A DNA stretch of 64,000 nt from Firmicutes bacterium UBA5201 (GCA_002412775.1 DHVT01000019.1:35963-99962), one strand, 5' to 3'; numbered from the stretch's first letter, positions 42,582 through 51,942 are shown. The notes: generated by a model from the letters alone, not told the origin. A program made the numbers and translations.

Positions 42582-43249
42582 TATGCCCTGTCCCTCGATT
42601 GGATCAAAAGGGCTTTTCCTGATTTCAAACTTACAGTCCCCTTCTCTTCCATCAGTTCATTGCTGATTCCAATGGTTTCAGAGAAAGCGATCTTGGCATT
42701 GTCGAGCGGGTACTTGAATCCTACCAGATCCACACCATCTATATGGGCATCCAGCGGCACAATGGAAATGTATTTGCCGAAGAGTGTTTCTTTCAAGATG
42801 GTAATTTCATAGGGGCCTTTGATCATTTCCAGACAATTGATATCATCAATCATATAGGCTCTAATGGATTTTAACCGATCCAGCAAAAAAACATTACCCA
42901 TCAAATGATCCAATCTACCGCCGAATCCACCGATTATGAGCACTTCTTCGACACCTTTTCCAAGCATCTGGTCCATGGCGAGTTCGGCATCGGTTTCATC
43001 CTTTTCAGAAGGAAATTTATCACAAAGTGCATTCGGCCACAATTTTAAATAGTCCTCAAGACCACTGACGGAATCGAAATCACCGAGCAATTGTGAAGGA
43101 ACGATGTTTAGTTCCCTTAAATAAGAGATCCCTCCATCAACACCGATCACCCATTCAAAATCAAGATCATCAGAATACCGCCTCAAATGTGACTCGACAT
43201 CTTCTTTTCGCCCTAAAATACCGTTCAGGGCGATCAATCCGATTTTCAT
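42581..43249 (-). CDS. thiN: Thiamine pyrophosphokinase
   Basis: Transfers pyrophosphate from ATP to thiamine. 222 aa with VIGVDGGISYLRELNI near residue 34, PSQLLGDFDSV near 52, PSEKDETDAELAMDQM near 78 and GGFGGRLDHLMGNVFLL near 107, the family's catalytic motifs. Last gene of the rsmB-prpC-prkC-rsgA-rpe-thiN unit, overlapping rpe by 4 bp. Confidence 0.95.
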   Translation of the reverse strand: MKIGLIALNGILGRKEDVESHLRRYSDDLDFEWVIGVDGGISYLRELNIVPSQLLGDFDSVSGLEDYLKLWPNALCDKFPSEKDETDAELAMDQMLGKGVEEVLIIGGFGGRLDHLMGNVFLLDRLKSIRAYMIDDINCLEMIKGPYEITILKETLFGKYISIVPLDAHIDGVDLVGFKYPLDNAKIAFSETIGISNELMEEKGTVSLKSGKALLIQSRDRA

Positions 43250-43896
43250 ACCGCAGCTCTGAATGCCTTGACAGTCTGATCAATACTGGATGTATTGAAT
43301 ATGGCTGATCCGGCAACGATTATATTCGCGCCAGCATCCACAATCTTTTTGACGTTGTCTATTTTTATGCCGCCGTCCACCTGGATGTCACAAGTGAGTC
43401 CCTTTGCATCGATCATCTCTTTTAGATTTCTGATTTTATCCGTCATGCTTTCAATGTAACTCTGTCCACCAAAGCCAGGATTGACCGACATGATCAAAAC
43501 CATGTCCAGATCAGGAAGGATTTCTTCAATCGTTGATAATGGTGTTCCTGGATTTAGTGCAATTGCGGCCTTGACGCCAAAACTTTTGATGTATTGTATG
43601 GTTCTATGGACGTGTTTGCAAGCCTCGATATGGACATTGATGAGATCTGCACCCGCATCGACAAAATCTGAAATGTACTGGTCTGGATTTTCTATCATCA
43701 GGTGCACATCCATAAATAAATCTGTTTTGCCTTTAAGGGATTTCAAAATTGGAGCTCCAAATGAGATGTTTGGCACGAAATGTCCATCCATCACATCTAT
43801 ATGAAGGTATTCAACTCCTGCCGCCTCAACTTCTTTGACCTGTTCAAGCAACTTTGAGAAATCCGCGGATAATATTGAAGGTGCCAATTTTACCAT
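43246..43896 (-). CDS. rpe: Ribulose-phosphate 3-epimerase
   Basis: Interconverts ribulose- and xylulose-5-phosphate. 216-aa TIM barrel: LAPSILSADFSKL at the start, HIDVMDGHFVPNISFG near residue 32, DVHLMIENP near 63, NPGTPLSTIEEILPD, MSVNPGFGGQSYIE near 138 and VDGGI near 173. Overlaps rsgA by 7 bp and thiN by 4 bp. Confidence 0.97.
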   Translation of the reverse strand: MVKLAPSILSADFSKLLEQVKEVEAAGVEYLHIDVMDGHFVPNISFGAPILKSLKGKTDLFMDVHLMIENPDQYISDFVDAGADLINVHIEACKHVHRTIQYIKSFGVKAAIALNPGTPLSTIEEILPDLDMVLIMSVNPGFGGQSYIESMTDKIRNLKEMIDAKGLTCDIQVDGGIKIDNVKKIVDAGANIIVAGSAIFNTSSIDQTVKAFRAAV

Positions 43897-44780
43897 TTTT
43901 TGTTTTTCCTCCTCAAATCATCTATTTCTTTATAAATGTATACATAGGCGTCATATCGCTCCACAGGGAGTTTTTTTTCTTTTACGGCTTCTTTGACCAT
44001 ACATCCGGGTTCGTTGAGATGGAGACAGTTGTCGAAACGACAGGATTCTTCCAAAATTCTGAACTCGGGGAAAAAATGTTTTAACGCATCAGGTTCAATT
44101 TCCTCAAGCGAAAGCGAAGTGAATCCCGGAGTATCCACCACGATTCCACCATTCACCAGATCCAATAATTCAGAGTGTCTCGTGGTGTGCTTACCACGTT
44201 TGATCTTTTCGCTGAGTGTTCCGGTCTTCAGTGCGAACTTTTCTTCAATCGCATTCAAAATGGATGATTTTCCAACACCCGAAGGACCTGAGAAGACAGA
44301 AATCTTATCCACTAGATAAGTACTGAGTTCTTCTATGCCCTCGCCTAAAAGCGCACAAGTCTTAATGGTCGGATATCCTGCTTTTTTATAATTCTCACTG
44401 ACACTTTCAAAATCCAATTTGGCATCCAAATCGCCTTTGTTGAAACAGATGACGATGTCAAGGCCCGCATTTTCAGCCAAGACAAGCATCTTGTCCAGTA
44501 AGGTGATGTTGGGCATCGGATCTTTTACGGAAAATACGATAATTGCTTGATTTACATTTGCAACGCTAGGTCTGAGCAGTTCAGTATTTCGAGGTAGAAG
44601 TTCTTCAATCATACCTTTTTTCTCTATTTCGTCCAATATTGAAATCTCAACGAAATCTCCAACCATTGGCGATTTGTTCTGATTCTTGAATTTGCCTCTC
44701 GCTTTGCATTCATACATGGATTGGTTGTATTTCACATAGTAGAATCCACCAATGCCTTTGAAAATTATCCCGTGATCCAT
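43890..44780 (-). CDS. rsgA: Small ribosomal subunit biogenesis GTPase RsgA
   Basis: Circularly permuted GTPase that tests 30S subunit maturation. 296 aa: an N-terminal OB fold, G4 (FNKGDL) near residue 118 before G1 (SGPSGVGKSSIL) near 168 and G3 (VVDTPGFTSLSL) near 215, then a zinc site CRFDNCLHLNEPGC near 246. AAAGGTG before the ATG at 44780 favours this start over a GTG two codons upstream. Encoded directly after prkC; its B. subtilis counterpart is a PrkC substrate. Confidence 0.97.
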   Translation of the reverse strand: MDHGIIFKGIGGFYYVKYNQSMYECKARGKFKNQNKSPMVGDFVEISILDEIEKKGMIEELLPRNTELLRPSVANVNQAIIVFSVKDPMPNITLLDKMLVLAENAGLDIVICFNKGDLDAKLDFESVSENYKKAGYPTIKTCALLGEGIEELSTYLVDKISVFSGPSGVGKSSILNAIEEKFALKTGTLSEKIKRGKHTTRHSELLDLVNGGIVVDTPGFTSLSLEEIEPDALKHFFPEFRILEESCRFDNCLHLNEPGCMVKEAVKEKKLPVERYDAYVYIYKEIDDLRRKNKKW

Positions 44781-44796
44781 AAACACCTTTCCTTAA

Positions 44797-46767
44797 TTAG
44801 AATTCAATCTCTTGTTCATAGCCTTTGACAGACCCGTAGAAGACTGAAATAGTGGCAGTACCGCTACCTTTTATGGTTTTTTGTATTGCAATGTCAGGTC
44901 CTTCGGATTTGGAGTGAACATTCTCATAAATCACTTGGCTCACTCCATTCTGAAGCATTTCTATTCTGATGGTCTCCGTATCACCTGAAAATTTTTCAAG
45001 TTCGAGGTGTATGGTCAACCTGAGTTCACTCTCTGTGCCAATCGGTTCTTCAGGATCGACAGGATCTTCGACAATTGTCTCAGGTCCGTTGCTGACAATA
45101 ACAGGTATCTCCGTACCTTGATTGACCTCTGTACCTAAGTACTCTTGTGTGATGATCTTGCCTTTTTCAGTATTGTCGTTCAGTTCATATGAAATAGAAC
45201 CCAGTTTCAGTCCAATTTGGTTGAGAGTTACTTCAGCTTCACGTATTGTCATTCCTATCACGGATGGAACGATGAAAGTCTTCACCTCGGGACCTCTGCT
45301 GACAACCAAATCAATAACGGTTCCCTCATCCATTTTAATACCTGATTTAGGGGTTTGATCGATTACCATATCCTCCGGAAAATCATTGAACTCATAGGTG
45401 ACTTCACCCACTACGAAACCTTCAACCTCGATCATGACTCTCGCCTTGCTTAAGGTTTGCTGCTTCACATTGGGAATCAAGGATTGGATTCCACCATTGC
45501 TGACAACAAGTTTTACAGTGAAACCTCTTTTCAATTCCTCCCCTTCCGCATACGACTGGGAAATGATGTGATCAACTGCCACCTCATCATTGAATCTTCT
45601 TTCTGTGACATCTGCAAGTAGTCCGACATCAGTCATTGTTCTTACCGCTTCTTCGACAGGCATTCCAACGACACTGGGAACGGCTACCAAATCCACATCA
45701 AAAATGGTTTTAAACTGATTGAGTGCAAAGATACCGAATACCAAAATTGCCATTACGAGTGCTGAAAGTATGATCAGAGTCGTATTGAGACGTGTTGGTT
45801 TATTGTCAACAGCAACCGGATTGATTTTTTTATCAACCACTTTCGTTGTTTTATAGCGCATCAACTGATCTTCAGTGATCTTTGGAAGTACCGCGGTCTC
45901 TTGATTGGTACGATTGAATCCACCGGCCATGAAGTCTTTGTCGGATTTCAGCATTTTCAAATCTTCGATGAAAGCCACCATGTCTTGGTAACGGTCTGCA
46001 GGATTTTTTTCAGTGGCTTTCTTAATGATCGAGGCAAGCCCCTCACTGATGCTTGAATTCACATCCTGAGGATTTGGCAGTTCGTCCTTGATTTGTTTGA
46101 GCGCCACTGTAACAGGTGTATCGCCTTCAAAAGGTAGTTCTTTGGTCGCAAGTTCATACATCATTATGCCTAATGAGTATATGTCGCTTCGGGCATCCAC
46201 ATATCCACCTCTGGCTTGTTCAGGAGAAGCATAATGGACCGAACCTATGATTTCCTTTGTGTTGACGAGTGTGGAAGTTGTTGCGGCTCTTGCAATACCG
46301 AAATCGGCTACTTTGATACTTCCATTTTCGCTCACAAGTATATTTTGGGATTTGATGTCGCGATGTATGATGTCTTTGTGATGGGCTTCTGTAAGTGCGG
46401 AAGCAACTTGCATGACTATGTTTATGATCGCTTCTTCGCGCATGTAGCCTTGCATATGGATCAAATAATCCTTCAGAGTGTTGCCACTTACGAGTTCCAT
46501 GACAATATAATGATGGTCGTCACTGAACCCTACATCAAAAATATTGACGATATTGGGATGTGACAGCTTTGCAGCAGCTTGTGACTCTTTTTTGAATTTA
46601 TTGACAAATTCCTCATCGGAATTAAACTCTGTCTTTAATATCTTGACAGCAACCATTCTATTGAGAATCAGGTCTTTGCCTTTATATACAGTGGCCATGC
46701 CACCCGTACCGAGCACTTCCATTATTTCATATCTGTTGCTCAGTATACTCCCTATGATCTGCGTCAT
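44797..46767 (-). CDS. prkC: Serine/threonine protein kinase PrkC with PASTA repeats
   Basis: Membrane Hanks-type kinase sensing peptidoglycan fragments. 656 aa: kinase domain (about 12-270; GTGGMATVYKGKDL, catalytic HRDIKSQNILV and DFG), one membrane helix near 342-362, then three PASTA repeats (about 365-570; VPSVVGMPVEEAVRTM, IPNVKQQTLSKARVMI, VPSVIGMTIREAEVTL). A C-terminal domain of about 70 residues rich in beta-type sequence follows. Paired with the phosphatase gene prpC, 11 bp upstream. Confidence 0.97.
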   Translation of the reverse strand: MTQIIGSILSNRYEIMEVLGTGGMATVYKGKDLILNRMVAVKILKTEFNSDEEFVNKFKKESQAAAKLSHPNIVNIFDVGFSDDHHYIVMELVSGNTLKDYLIHMQGYMREEAIINIVMQVASALTEAHHKDIIHRDIKSQNILVSENGSIKVADFGIARAATTSTLVNTKEIIGSVHYASPEQARGGYVDARSDIYSLGIMMYELATKELPFEGDTPVTVALKQIKDELPNPQDVNSSISEGLASIIKKATEKNPADRYQDMVAFIEDLKMLKSDKDFMAGGFNRTNQETAVLPKITEDQLMRYKTTKVVDKKINPVAVDNKPTRLNTTLIILSALVMAILVFGIFALNQFKTIFDVDLVAVPSVVGMPVEEAVRTMTDVGLLADVTERRFNDEVAVDHIISQSYAEGEELKRGFTVKLVVSNGGIQSLIPNVKQQTLSKARVMIEVEGFVVGEVTYEFNDFPEDMVIDQTPKSGIKMDEGTVIDLVVSRGPEVKTFIVPSVIGMTIREAEVTLNQIGLKLGSISYELNDNTEKGKIITQEYLGTEVNQGTEIPVIVSNGPETIVEDPVDPEEPIGTESELRLTIHLELEKFSGDTETIRIEMLQNGVSQVIYENVHSKSEGPDIAIQKTIKGSGTATISVFYGSVKGYEQEIEF

Positions 46768-46778
46768 TTGGGCCCTCC

Positions 46779-47492
46779 TTATAGTTCAATGCAAACAACA
46801 GTGATATTGTCTTTGCCACCGTTTTTGTTCGCACTTTTGACTAATAATTCTGATACCTCATCAAAATTGTGATTCTTGAATATATCATGTATTTCTTCTG
46901 TTGTCACCATATTCGATAGCCCATCCGAGCAAATCAATATATATTTGTAATCATCCATATCATAACTTGATTTATATATTTCGAATTTGCTGTCTACCCC
47001 GAGGGCACTGGTGATGATGTTCTTGTCAGGATGCATTTCAGCTTCCTCTGCGCTGATACTTCCAATTTTGACGAGCTCAGCCACCAAAGAATGGTCTTTG
47101 GTCAACTGTATGACACTGTCATCAGTGATGGCATAGCATCTGCTGTCACCGACATTCGCAATATAAAGGACGTTATCTTTGAAATGGGCTACCACAACCG
47201 TTGTGCCCATACCCCTACAATCCGGATTGTTTTCAACATAAGCCAATATTTCATTGCTTGCATACATTAGAATTTCTTCAATGTCATATCCAAAATCAAA
47301 TGTGCCATTGGCGATTCTATCTTCTATTGTTCCTATTATTGCTTTTGATGCGATTTCAGAAGCAATCTCACCGGCTTTATAGCCGCCCATGCCATCTGCG
47401 ACGACAAAAACTTTCGCATGGTCACTGATCAGAAAATAATCTTCATTATTGTTCCTTTTGATGCCTTTATCGGTTATACCTGATACTCTCAT
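46779..47492 (-). CDS. prpC: PP2C-type protein phosphatase PrpC (Stp)
   Basis: Dephosphorylates PrkC and its substrates. 237 aa with the PP2C metal-site motifs: NNEDYF near residue 15, VADGMGGYKAGEIAS near 31, NVGDSRCYAI near 113, CSDGLSNMV near 187 and GGKDNITVV near 225. Normal length. rlmN, which separates this gene from rsmB in B. subtilis, is missing. Confidence 0.97.
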   Translation of the reverse strand: MRVSGITDKGIKRNNNEDYFLISDHAKVFVVADGMGGYKAGEIASEIASKAIIGTIEDRIANGTFDFGYDIEEILMYASNEILAYVENNPDCRGMGTTVVVAHFKDNVLYIANVGDSRCYAITDDSVIQLTKDHSLVAELVKIGSISAEEAEMHPDKNIITSALGVDSKFEIYKSSYDMDDYKYILICSDGLSNMVTTEEIHDIFKNHNFDEVSELLVKSANKNGGKDNITVVCIEL

Positions 47493-47502
47493 ATCTACCT
47501 CT

Positions 47503-48837
47503 TTATTCGATTTTAGTCATTTTTGCTATGAAAAAACCATCTGTCTGATCGACATTTGGAAAAAGCATTACGGTTCCATTGGTCTGAACACCTGGTAAAT
47601 CCGAAATTTCAGATAATTTGAAATTTCTGTGATGCTCTAGAAATTTATCGACCATTTTGATGTTTTCATCAGCATTGATTGTACAAGTGCTGTAGATCAC
47701 TGTGCCTTTCGGTTTGGCATACTCAGATGCCGTTTCTAAAATCTTGTATTGGATTTCAACCAACGCATTCAAATCCTCTATGGACTTGTTGTATTTGATG
47801 TCGGGTTTTCGTCTAATGATCCCAAACCCTGAGCAAGGTGCATCCACTAATACGACATCCGCCATGTGTTTCAGTGACATATCAAAATGTGTCGCATCAA
47901 AAACTTCGGTTTTAATGATCTCTATCCCCAGTCGATGGGCAGATTCCTCAATCAACTTGAGCTTTTGAGGGTGCATATCCCGTGCGATGATCTGTCCTGA
48001 ATTGCCCATGAGTTGTGCCATGTGGGTTGTTTTCCCGCCAGGCGCCGCACAGACATCAACCACAACATCACCAGCTTTGACGCTTGAAGTTTTTGCCACA
48101 AACATGGAGCTGATATCTTGAACTTGGAACCAACCTTCATTGAAGCCGACCAAAGATTCAATGGAATGCTCATTCAGGTTCTCAACCATGACAGCTTCCT
48201 CCATCCAGTCTGAAGCAACCGCTTTCACACCTTCGGCTTCAAGGCGATTAATGAATTCATCTCTTTGAATCTTCAGTGTATTCACTCTCAGCCATAACTT
48301 TGGTGTTTCATTGTTTGATTTCAAAAGTGCTTCTGTAAATGATTCTCCGAATTCTTCAAGCCATTTCTCAACCAGCCATTCCGGATGTGAATAAGATATG
48401 CTCAGATGAGCGACCAGGTTTTTATTTCGATCTGGCAGTTCAATCTCACCAGCTGAACGGATGAATGATCTTAGGATGCCATTGACATAGCCACTGTACT
48501 GAGGTGAGCTTTTCTTTGCCAACTTGACACTTTCGTTGACGGCCGCGGAGTCTGGAACTTTTGACATGAATGCAATCTGATATATGCCCATTCTGAGAAT
48601 ATTCAGGATTTCTTTATTGATTTTACCGTATCTTACTGTGGACAATTTCCTGATATAGTAATCCAATAAAAGTTTATTTTCAAGTACCCCATATACTATA
48701 TTGGTTATGAAACGTCTGTCTATATCCGACACTTCACTGGATTTCAACATTTCCTTTATAGTGATATGGGAAAACTGGTCTTCCATTTCAATTTGCTTGA
48801 GTATTTTAAGGGCCAATCTTCTGGCGTTGTTTTTCAT
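47503..48837 (-). CDS. rsmB: 16S rRNA (cytosine967-C5)-methyltransferase RsmB
   Basis: 444 aa: N-terminal NusB-like domain (about 1-140; RRLALKILKQIEMEDQFSH), then the methyltransferase with SAM motif VCAAPGGKTTHMAQLMG near residue 260, VDAPCSGFGIIRRKPDI near 325 (first catalytic Cys) and YSTCTINADEN near 378 (second Cys). First gene of its unit, behind an extended -10 promoter. Confidence 0.96.
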   Translation of the reverse strand: MKNNARRLALKILKQIEMEDQFSHITIKEMLKSSEVSDIDRRFITNIVYGVLENKLLLDYYIRKLSTVRYGKINKEILNILRMGIYQIAFMSKVPDSAAVNESVKLAKKSSPQYSGYVNGILRSFIRSAGEIELPDRNKNLVAHLSISYSHPEWLVEKWLEEFGESFTEALLKSNNETPKLWLRVNTLKIQRDEFINRLEAEGVKAVASDWMEEAVMVENLNEHSIESLVGFNEGWFQVQDISSMFVAKTSSVKAGDVVVDVCAAPGGKTTHMAQLMGNSGQIIARDMHPQKLKLIEESAHRLGIEIIKTEVFDATHFDMSLKHMADVVLVDAPCSGFGIIRRKPDIKYNKSIEDLNALVEIQYKILETASEYAKPKGTVIYSTCTINADENIKMVDKFLEHHRNFKLSEISDLPGVQTNGTVMLFPNVDQTDGFFIAKMTKIE

Positions 48838-48859
48838 CGTTTTTCCTCACTTATCCTTC

Positions 48860-48888
48860 ATTATACCAAACATCAGCTTTACATTTAA
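48860..48888 (-). promoter_or_regulatory. Promoter of the rsmB-prpC-prkC-rsgA-rpe-thiN unit
   Basis: TGG-extended consensus -10 TATAAT (48865-48860) with a weak -35 TTAAAT (48888-48883) at 17 bp. Start codon of rsmB is about 22 bp downstream. Confidence 0.6.
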
Positions 48889-48920
48889 GGAAAACTCTCA
48901 ATTAATTAAATAATCTTAAT

Positions 48921-48948
48921 AAAAGCGATTGATGAATCAATCGCTTTT
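48921..48948 (-). terminator. Rho-independent terminator after degV
   Basis: Perfect 12-bp stem AAAAGCGATTGA/TCAATCGCTTTT with a TGAA loop; the stem includes the degV stop codon. On the minus strand four T and an AT-rich run follow. Confidence 0.75.
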
Positions 48949-49890
48949 TCTGATTTTTTCTATAAGTTTTTTACGTTTTTCGTTGATTTGATTCAACTCG
49001 TTGACCATCAAACCATCATGCTTTCTGTCTTTTTCCAGAAAAAACATGGAAAGTCCACCGAGACCTACATGTGTACCAACTGAAACACCCATTTGCATAA
49101 GATAGATCTCACCTTTGAAATTGGTTTCATTTCTCATTTTCAGTTCCAGATTCTGAGCATATTGATAATCCGATGTGTAACCGATAATCACAAAATCAGA
49201 CAACTCTTCATCAACGCGGGCAATGTACTGCTTGACATAATGGTCAAGAACATTTTTTCTGCCTCTTTCTTTGGCGACAATCGCTCCTTTTCCATCGCGC
49301 ATGGACATGATCGGTTTGATTTTCAGGAGTTTACCGATGAAGGCGCTTCCGTTTGTCAAACGACCACTTCTAAGCAAGTGATTCAAATCATCTACTGAAA
49401 GGAAATGCTTGATATGGGTCTTGTAAGTTTCACAAAAATCCACCAAATCGTCAAATTTGAATCCCGATTCCATTAGCTTTATGCATTTGATGATCAACCA
49501 ACCGCTGCCATGACTCATGGATTTGGAATCAACAACATGCAGTGGTACGTCTTTGTATTGTTCCATCTCAAAAAACATGGTCTTGGCTATCTCCGCAGAT
49601 TGATAGGATCCACTCGTACCACTGGACATGCAAATACATAAGATTTCACTGTATCCTTTTTTCACCGCTGACTCAAACAATTCCAAAAAGTACGTTGGAC
49701 TTGGCATTGCGGTTGTAGGATGTTTTGATAAACCCTCCAATTTCGCGAAAAATTCGTTTGGTGTAATATCAATGCGATCCCTATAATCCTTTTCTTCTAT
49801 CCGTATGGTCAATGGTGCGATGCCGATATCGTATTTCTCGATCCAATCATCAGATAAATCACATGTTGAATCCGCTATAAATTTGATCAT
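48937..49890 (-). CDS. DegV family fatty-acid-binding protein (FakB-like)
   Basis: 317 aa starting IKFIADSTCDLSDDW, with ITPNEFFAKLEG near residue 42, TAMPSPTYFLELFE near 58 and SSGTSGSYQSAEIAK near 90; these form the fatty-acid site of DegV proteins. In Staphylococcus such proteins (FakB) present fatty acids to FakA; a FakA is encoded at 40091-41716, so this is a plausible partner. It stands alone between its own promoter and terminator. This gene is not part of the B. subtilis order here. Confidence 0.93.
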   Translation of the reverse strand: MIKFIADSTCDLSDDWIEKYDIGIAPLTIRIEEKDYRDRIDITPNEFFAKLEGLSKHPTTAMPSPTYFLELFESAVKKGYSEILCICMSSGTSGSYQSAEIAKTMFFEMEQYKDVPLHVVDSKSMSHGSGWLIIKCIKLMESGFKFDDLVDFCETYKTHIKHFLSVDDLNHLLRSGRLTNGSAFIGKLLKIKPIMSMRDGKGAIVAKERGRKNVLDHYVKQYIARVDEELSDFVIIGYTSDYQYAQNLELKMRNETNFKGEIYLMQMGVSVGTHVGLGGLSMFFLEKDRKHDGLMVNELNQINEKRKKLIEKIRKSD

Positions 49891-49909
49891 ATGCGCCTCC
49901 TTTCATTTC

Positions 49910-49938
49910 ATTGTAATGGAAAAAAACACTCCTGTAAA
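49910..49938 (-). promoter_or_regulatory. Sigma-A promoter of degV
   Basis: -35 TTTACA (49938-49933), 17-bp spacer, -10 TACAAT (49915-49910), followed by AAAGGAGG before the degV ATG. Confidence 0.65.
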
Positions 49939-49944
49939 TAGAAC

Positions 49945-49974
49945 AACCCCGCTTCTGAGGTCAAAGCAGGGGGT
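49945..49974 (-). terminator. Imperfect hairpin after the KamA-family gene
   Basis: ACCCC-CTGCTT region pairing with AAGCGGGGT across a 9-nt loop, with a bulge. The minus-strand tail (TTGTTCTATTT) is only moderately T-rich. Position just after the stop codon supports a terminator role. Confidence 0.45.
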
Positions 49975-49979
49975 ATTTT

Positions 49980-51089
49980 TTATTCAAGCACGATATCAGT
50001 GGATGCAAGCCACGCCTGATGTTCTGTCAAGGCCACGGAAAACACTTTTCCTGCATTTTCAGCAATCTTGGATTGATGATATTTGAAAAGCATCTCACCT
50101 CTGAATTTGCCTAGAATTTCAATTTTGCCCGAATCATGGCTCATGATGAATTTTATCCGTTTGCTATGACCATGCATCATTTTTTTTGCATCTTCCACTA
50201 ATTGGAGTGACACTTCCAAAGGCAATTGAAATTGATTTTTGACACCTCTTACCGGTCTGCACTGAAATATATAGTATGGGATGATTCCCTTTTTCACCAA
50301 TTCATTTTGAAGTGTCGCCAAGATTGTCGGAGAATCGTTGACGCCTTTCAATAACACGGTCTGATTGTTCACTATGATATTGTTGTCCTGCAAGACATTG
50401 ACAGCCTTCATGGCTTCATCTGAAAGTTCCACAGGATGATTGAACTGGGTGACGACATATATTTTCTTTTTCTGGGAATATTTGCTCAAAATGCCTATGA
50501 GTTCATCATCATTATAGATTCTATCCGGAAATACAACTGGCGTTCTCGTTCCAAAACGTATGAAATCGATATGATCGATTTCGGTCAAAGCTTCAAGATA
50601 GGATTCGATCAGATGATTCTCAAGTAGAAAGGAATCACCTCCCGTGATCAGGACATTATTGATTTCTGTGTGTGCTTTGATATAGTCCACAGCATCATTT
50701 ATAAAACCAAGTGTCTCATTGTTTGATGTACCCACCAATCTCTTCCTGAAACAATGTCTGCAATACATCGCGCATTTGTTTGTTGAAAGCAACAATGCCG
50801 TCGTACTGTATTTGTGCTGCAGGCCTTTCATTTTGGTGTTCTGCGATTCACCACTGGTATCGAAATCACCACTGATGTCAAATTCATCAATAGTTGGTAC
50901 CGCCATTTTTCGAATTGGATCATCTGGATCGTTCGGATCGATCAAATCCAAATAATAAGTTGTTGAAGAAAGTGGAAAATGCTTGATGATGTTTTCATAA
51001 TCCTTCGCTTCATCCACTGAAATGTCAATGAAGTTCTGTAACTGCTCCACGTTGTTCACATTGTTTTTCAAAGTGTCTTTCCAGGCCAT
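49980..51089 (-). CDS. KamA-family radical SAM protein (lysine 2,3-aminomutase-like)
   Basis: 369 aa. PLP-dependent radical SAM aminomutases of this family shift an amino group from C2 to C3. Visible: YYLDLIDPNDPDDPIRKMAVP near residue 45 (split motif), the cluster motif CAMYCRHCFRKR near 107, ITGGDSFLLENHLIE near 148 and QTVLLKGVND near 243. It is about 45 residues shorter than clostridial lysine 2,3-aminomutase. No acetyltransferase (ablB), EF-P or lysine-fermentation genes are near, so the substrate is open: lysine, glutamate or another amine. Transcribed alone. Confidence 0.82.
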   Translation of the reverse strand: MAWKDTLKNNVNNVEQLQNFIDISVDEAKDYENIIKHFPLSSTTYYLDLIDPNDPDDPIRKMAVPTIDEFDISGDFDTSGESQNTKMKGLQHKYSTTALLLSTNKCAMYCRHCFRKRLVGTSNNETLGFINDAVDYIKAHTEINNVLITGGDSFLLENHLIESYLEALTEIDHIDFIRFGTRTPVVFPDRIYNDDELIGILSKYSQKKKIYVVTQFNHPVELSDEAMKAVNVLQDNNIIVNNQTVLLKGVNDSPTILATLQNELVKKGIIPYYIFQCRPVRGVKNQFQLPLEVSLQLVEDAKKMMHGHSKRIKFIMSHDSGKIEILGKFRGEMLFKYHQSKIAENAGKVFSVALTEHQAWLASTDIVLE

Positions 51090-51159
51090 TCTTACCTCCT
51101 TAGTCGTATTTTAGTCTGCGAGACCTAGACGTTATAAGTTATGCTTAATTTAGTTCACT

Positions 51160-51187
51160 ATTATATCACATGAGCTTATAATAACAA
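51160..51187 (-). promoter_or_regulatory. Sigma-A promoter of the KamA-family gene
   Basis: -35 TTGTTA (51187-51182), 16-bp spacer, consensus -10 TATAAT (51165-51160). A leader of about 65 nt follows, ending in an AAGGAGGT site. Confidence 0.65.
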
Positions 51188-51228
51188 AGTAAAAATTTTC
51201 CATATTGGCACATGTATTCAAAAAAAAA

Positions 51229-51247
51229 AAACCCGAACATCGGGTTT
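51229..51247 (-). terminator. Strong rho-independent terminator after the zinc peptidase
   Basis: Perfect 8-bp stem AAACCCGA/TCGGGTTT with a 3-nt loop and a run of about twelve T on the minus strand. Confidence 0.92.
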
Positions 51248-51263
51248 CAAATAAATGTTGTCT

Positions 51264-51941
51264 TTAGTCTCTTCCTCTGATCAACAGCATTCTGAGCAGT
51301 TGACCAATTGCAATTGCCGCCGCTGCAACATAAGTCATTGCTGCTGCGTTCAATACTTTTTTGGCGTGTTTGTTTTCCTCGTCAGCAAGGAATCCATATT
51401 CATCCATCATCCGAAGCGCTCTCGAGCTTGCGTTGAATTCCACAGGTAAAGTAATCAATTGAAAAGCTACTGAGAATGTGAAAAACAGTATGCCAATGTT
51501 GATTAAAAACGGCAAGGACAGTACAATTCCGGCGATGAACAATGGCCAAAGTGCCTGTGAACCAAGTTGTGCAGCGGGTAAAATCGCTGTTCTGAGTTTT
51601 AACGGCACATAACCTTCGGAATGTTGCAGAGCGTGACCCGCCTCATGACAAGCAACGCTCACAGATGCTACGGAACTATTGTCAAATACAGGCTCCGACA
51701 ATCTGATCACTTTTGCTCTGGGATCATAATGATCCGAAAGATATCCATGAACACGCTCGACTCTGACATCTGTCAGCCCATTGTGCCTCAACATCGCTTC
51801 AGCGGCTTGCACGCCTGTAATCCCTCTTGAGTTGCGGATCTTATGATATTTGTTGAATGTTGATTTGACTTTCATGCTCGCTACTGAAGCCAGGAGCATC
51901 AAGATAATTAAAATAAAAGTGCCACTTCCACCTAAATACAT
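51264..51941 (-). CDS. Membrane zinc metallopeptidase, YugP family
   Basis: 225 aa from the ATG at 51941, which has GGAGG 6 bp upstream; a longer frame running into fmt is rejected. An N-terminal membrane segment (about 5-24), the zinc site CHEAGHALQHSEGY near residue 110, then hydrophobic segments near 140-180 and 200-218, as in PF04298-type neutral zinc metallopeptidases (B. subtilis YugP). Substrate unknown. It is the last gene of priA-def-fmt, starting 2 bp before the fmt stop. Confidence 0.9.
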   Translation of the reverse strand: MYLGGSGTFILIILMLLASVASMKVKSTFNKYHKIRNSRGITGVQAAEAMLRHNGLTDVRVERVHGYLSDHYDPRAKVIRLSEPVFDNSSVASVSVACHEAGHALQHSEGYVPLKLRTAILPAAQLGSQALWPLFIAGIVLSLPFLINIGILFFTFSVAFQLITLPVEFNASSRALRMMDEYGFLADEENKHAKKVLNAAAMTYVAAAAIAIGQLLRMLLIRGRD

Positions 51942-51942
51942 A

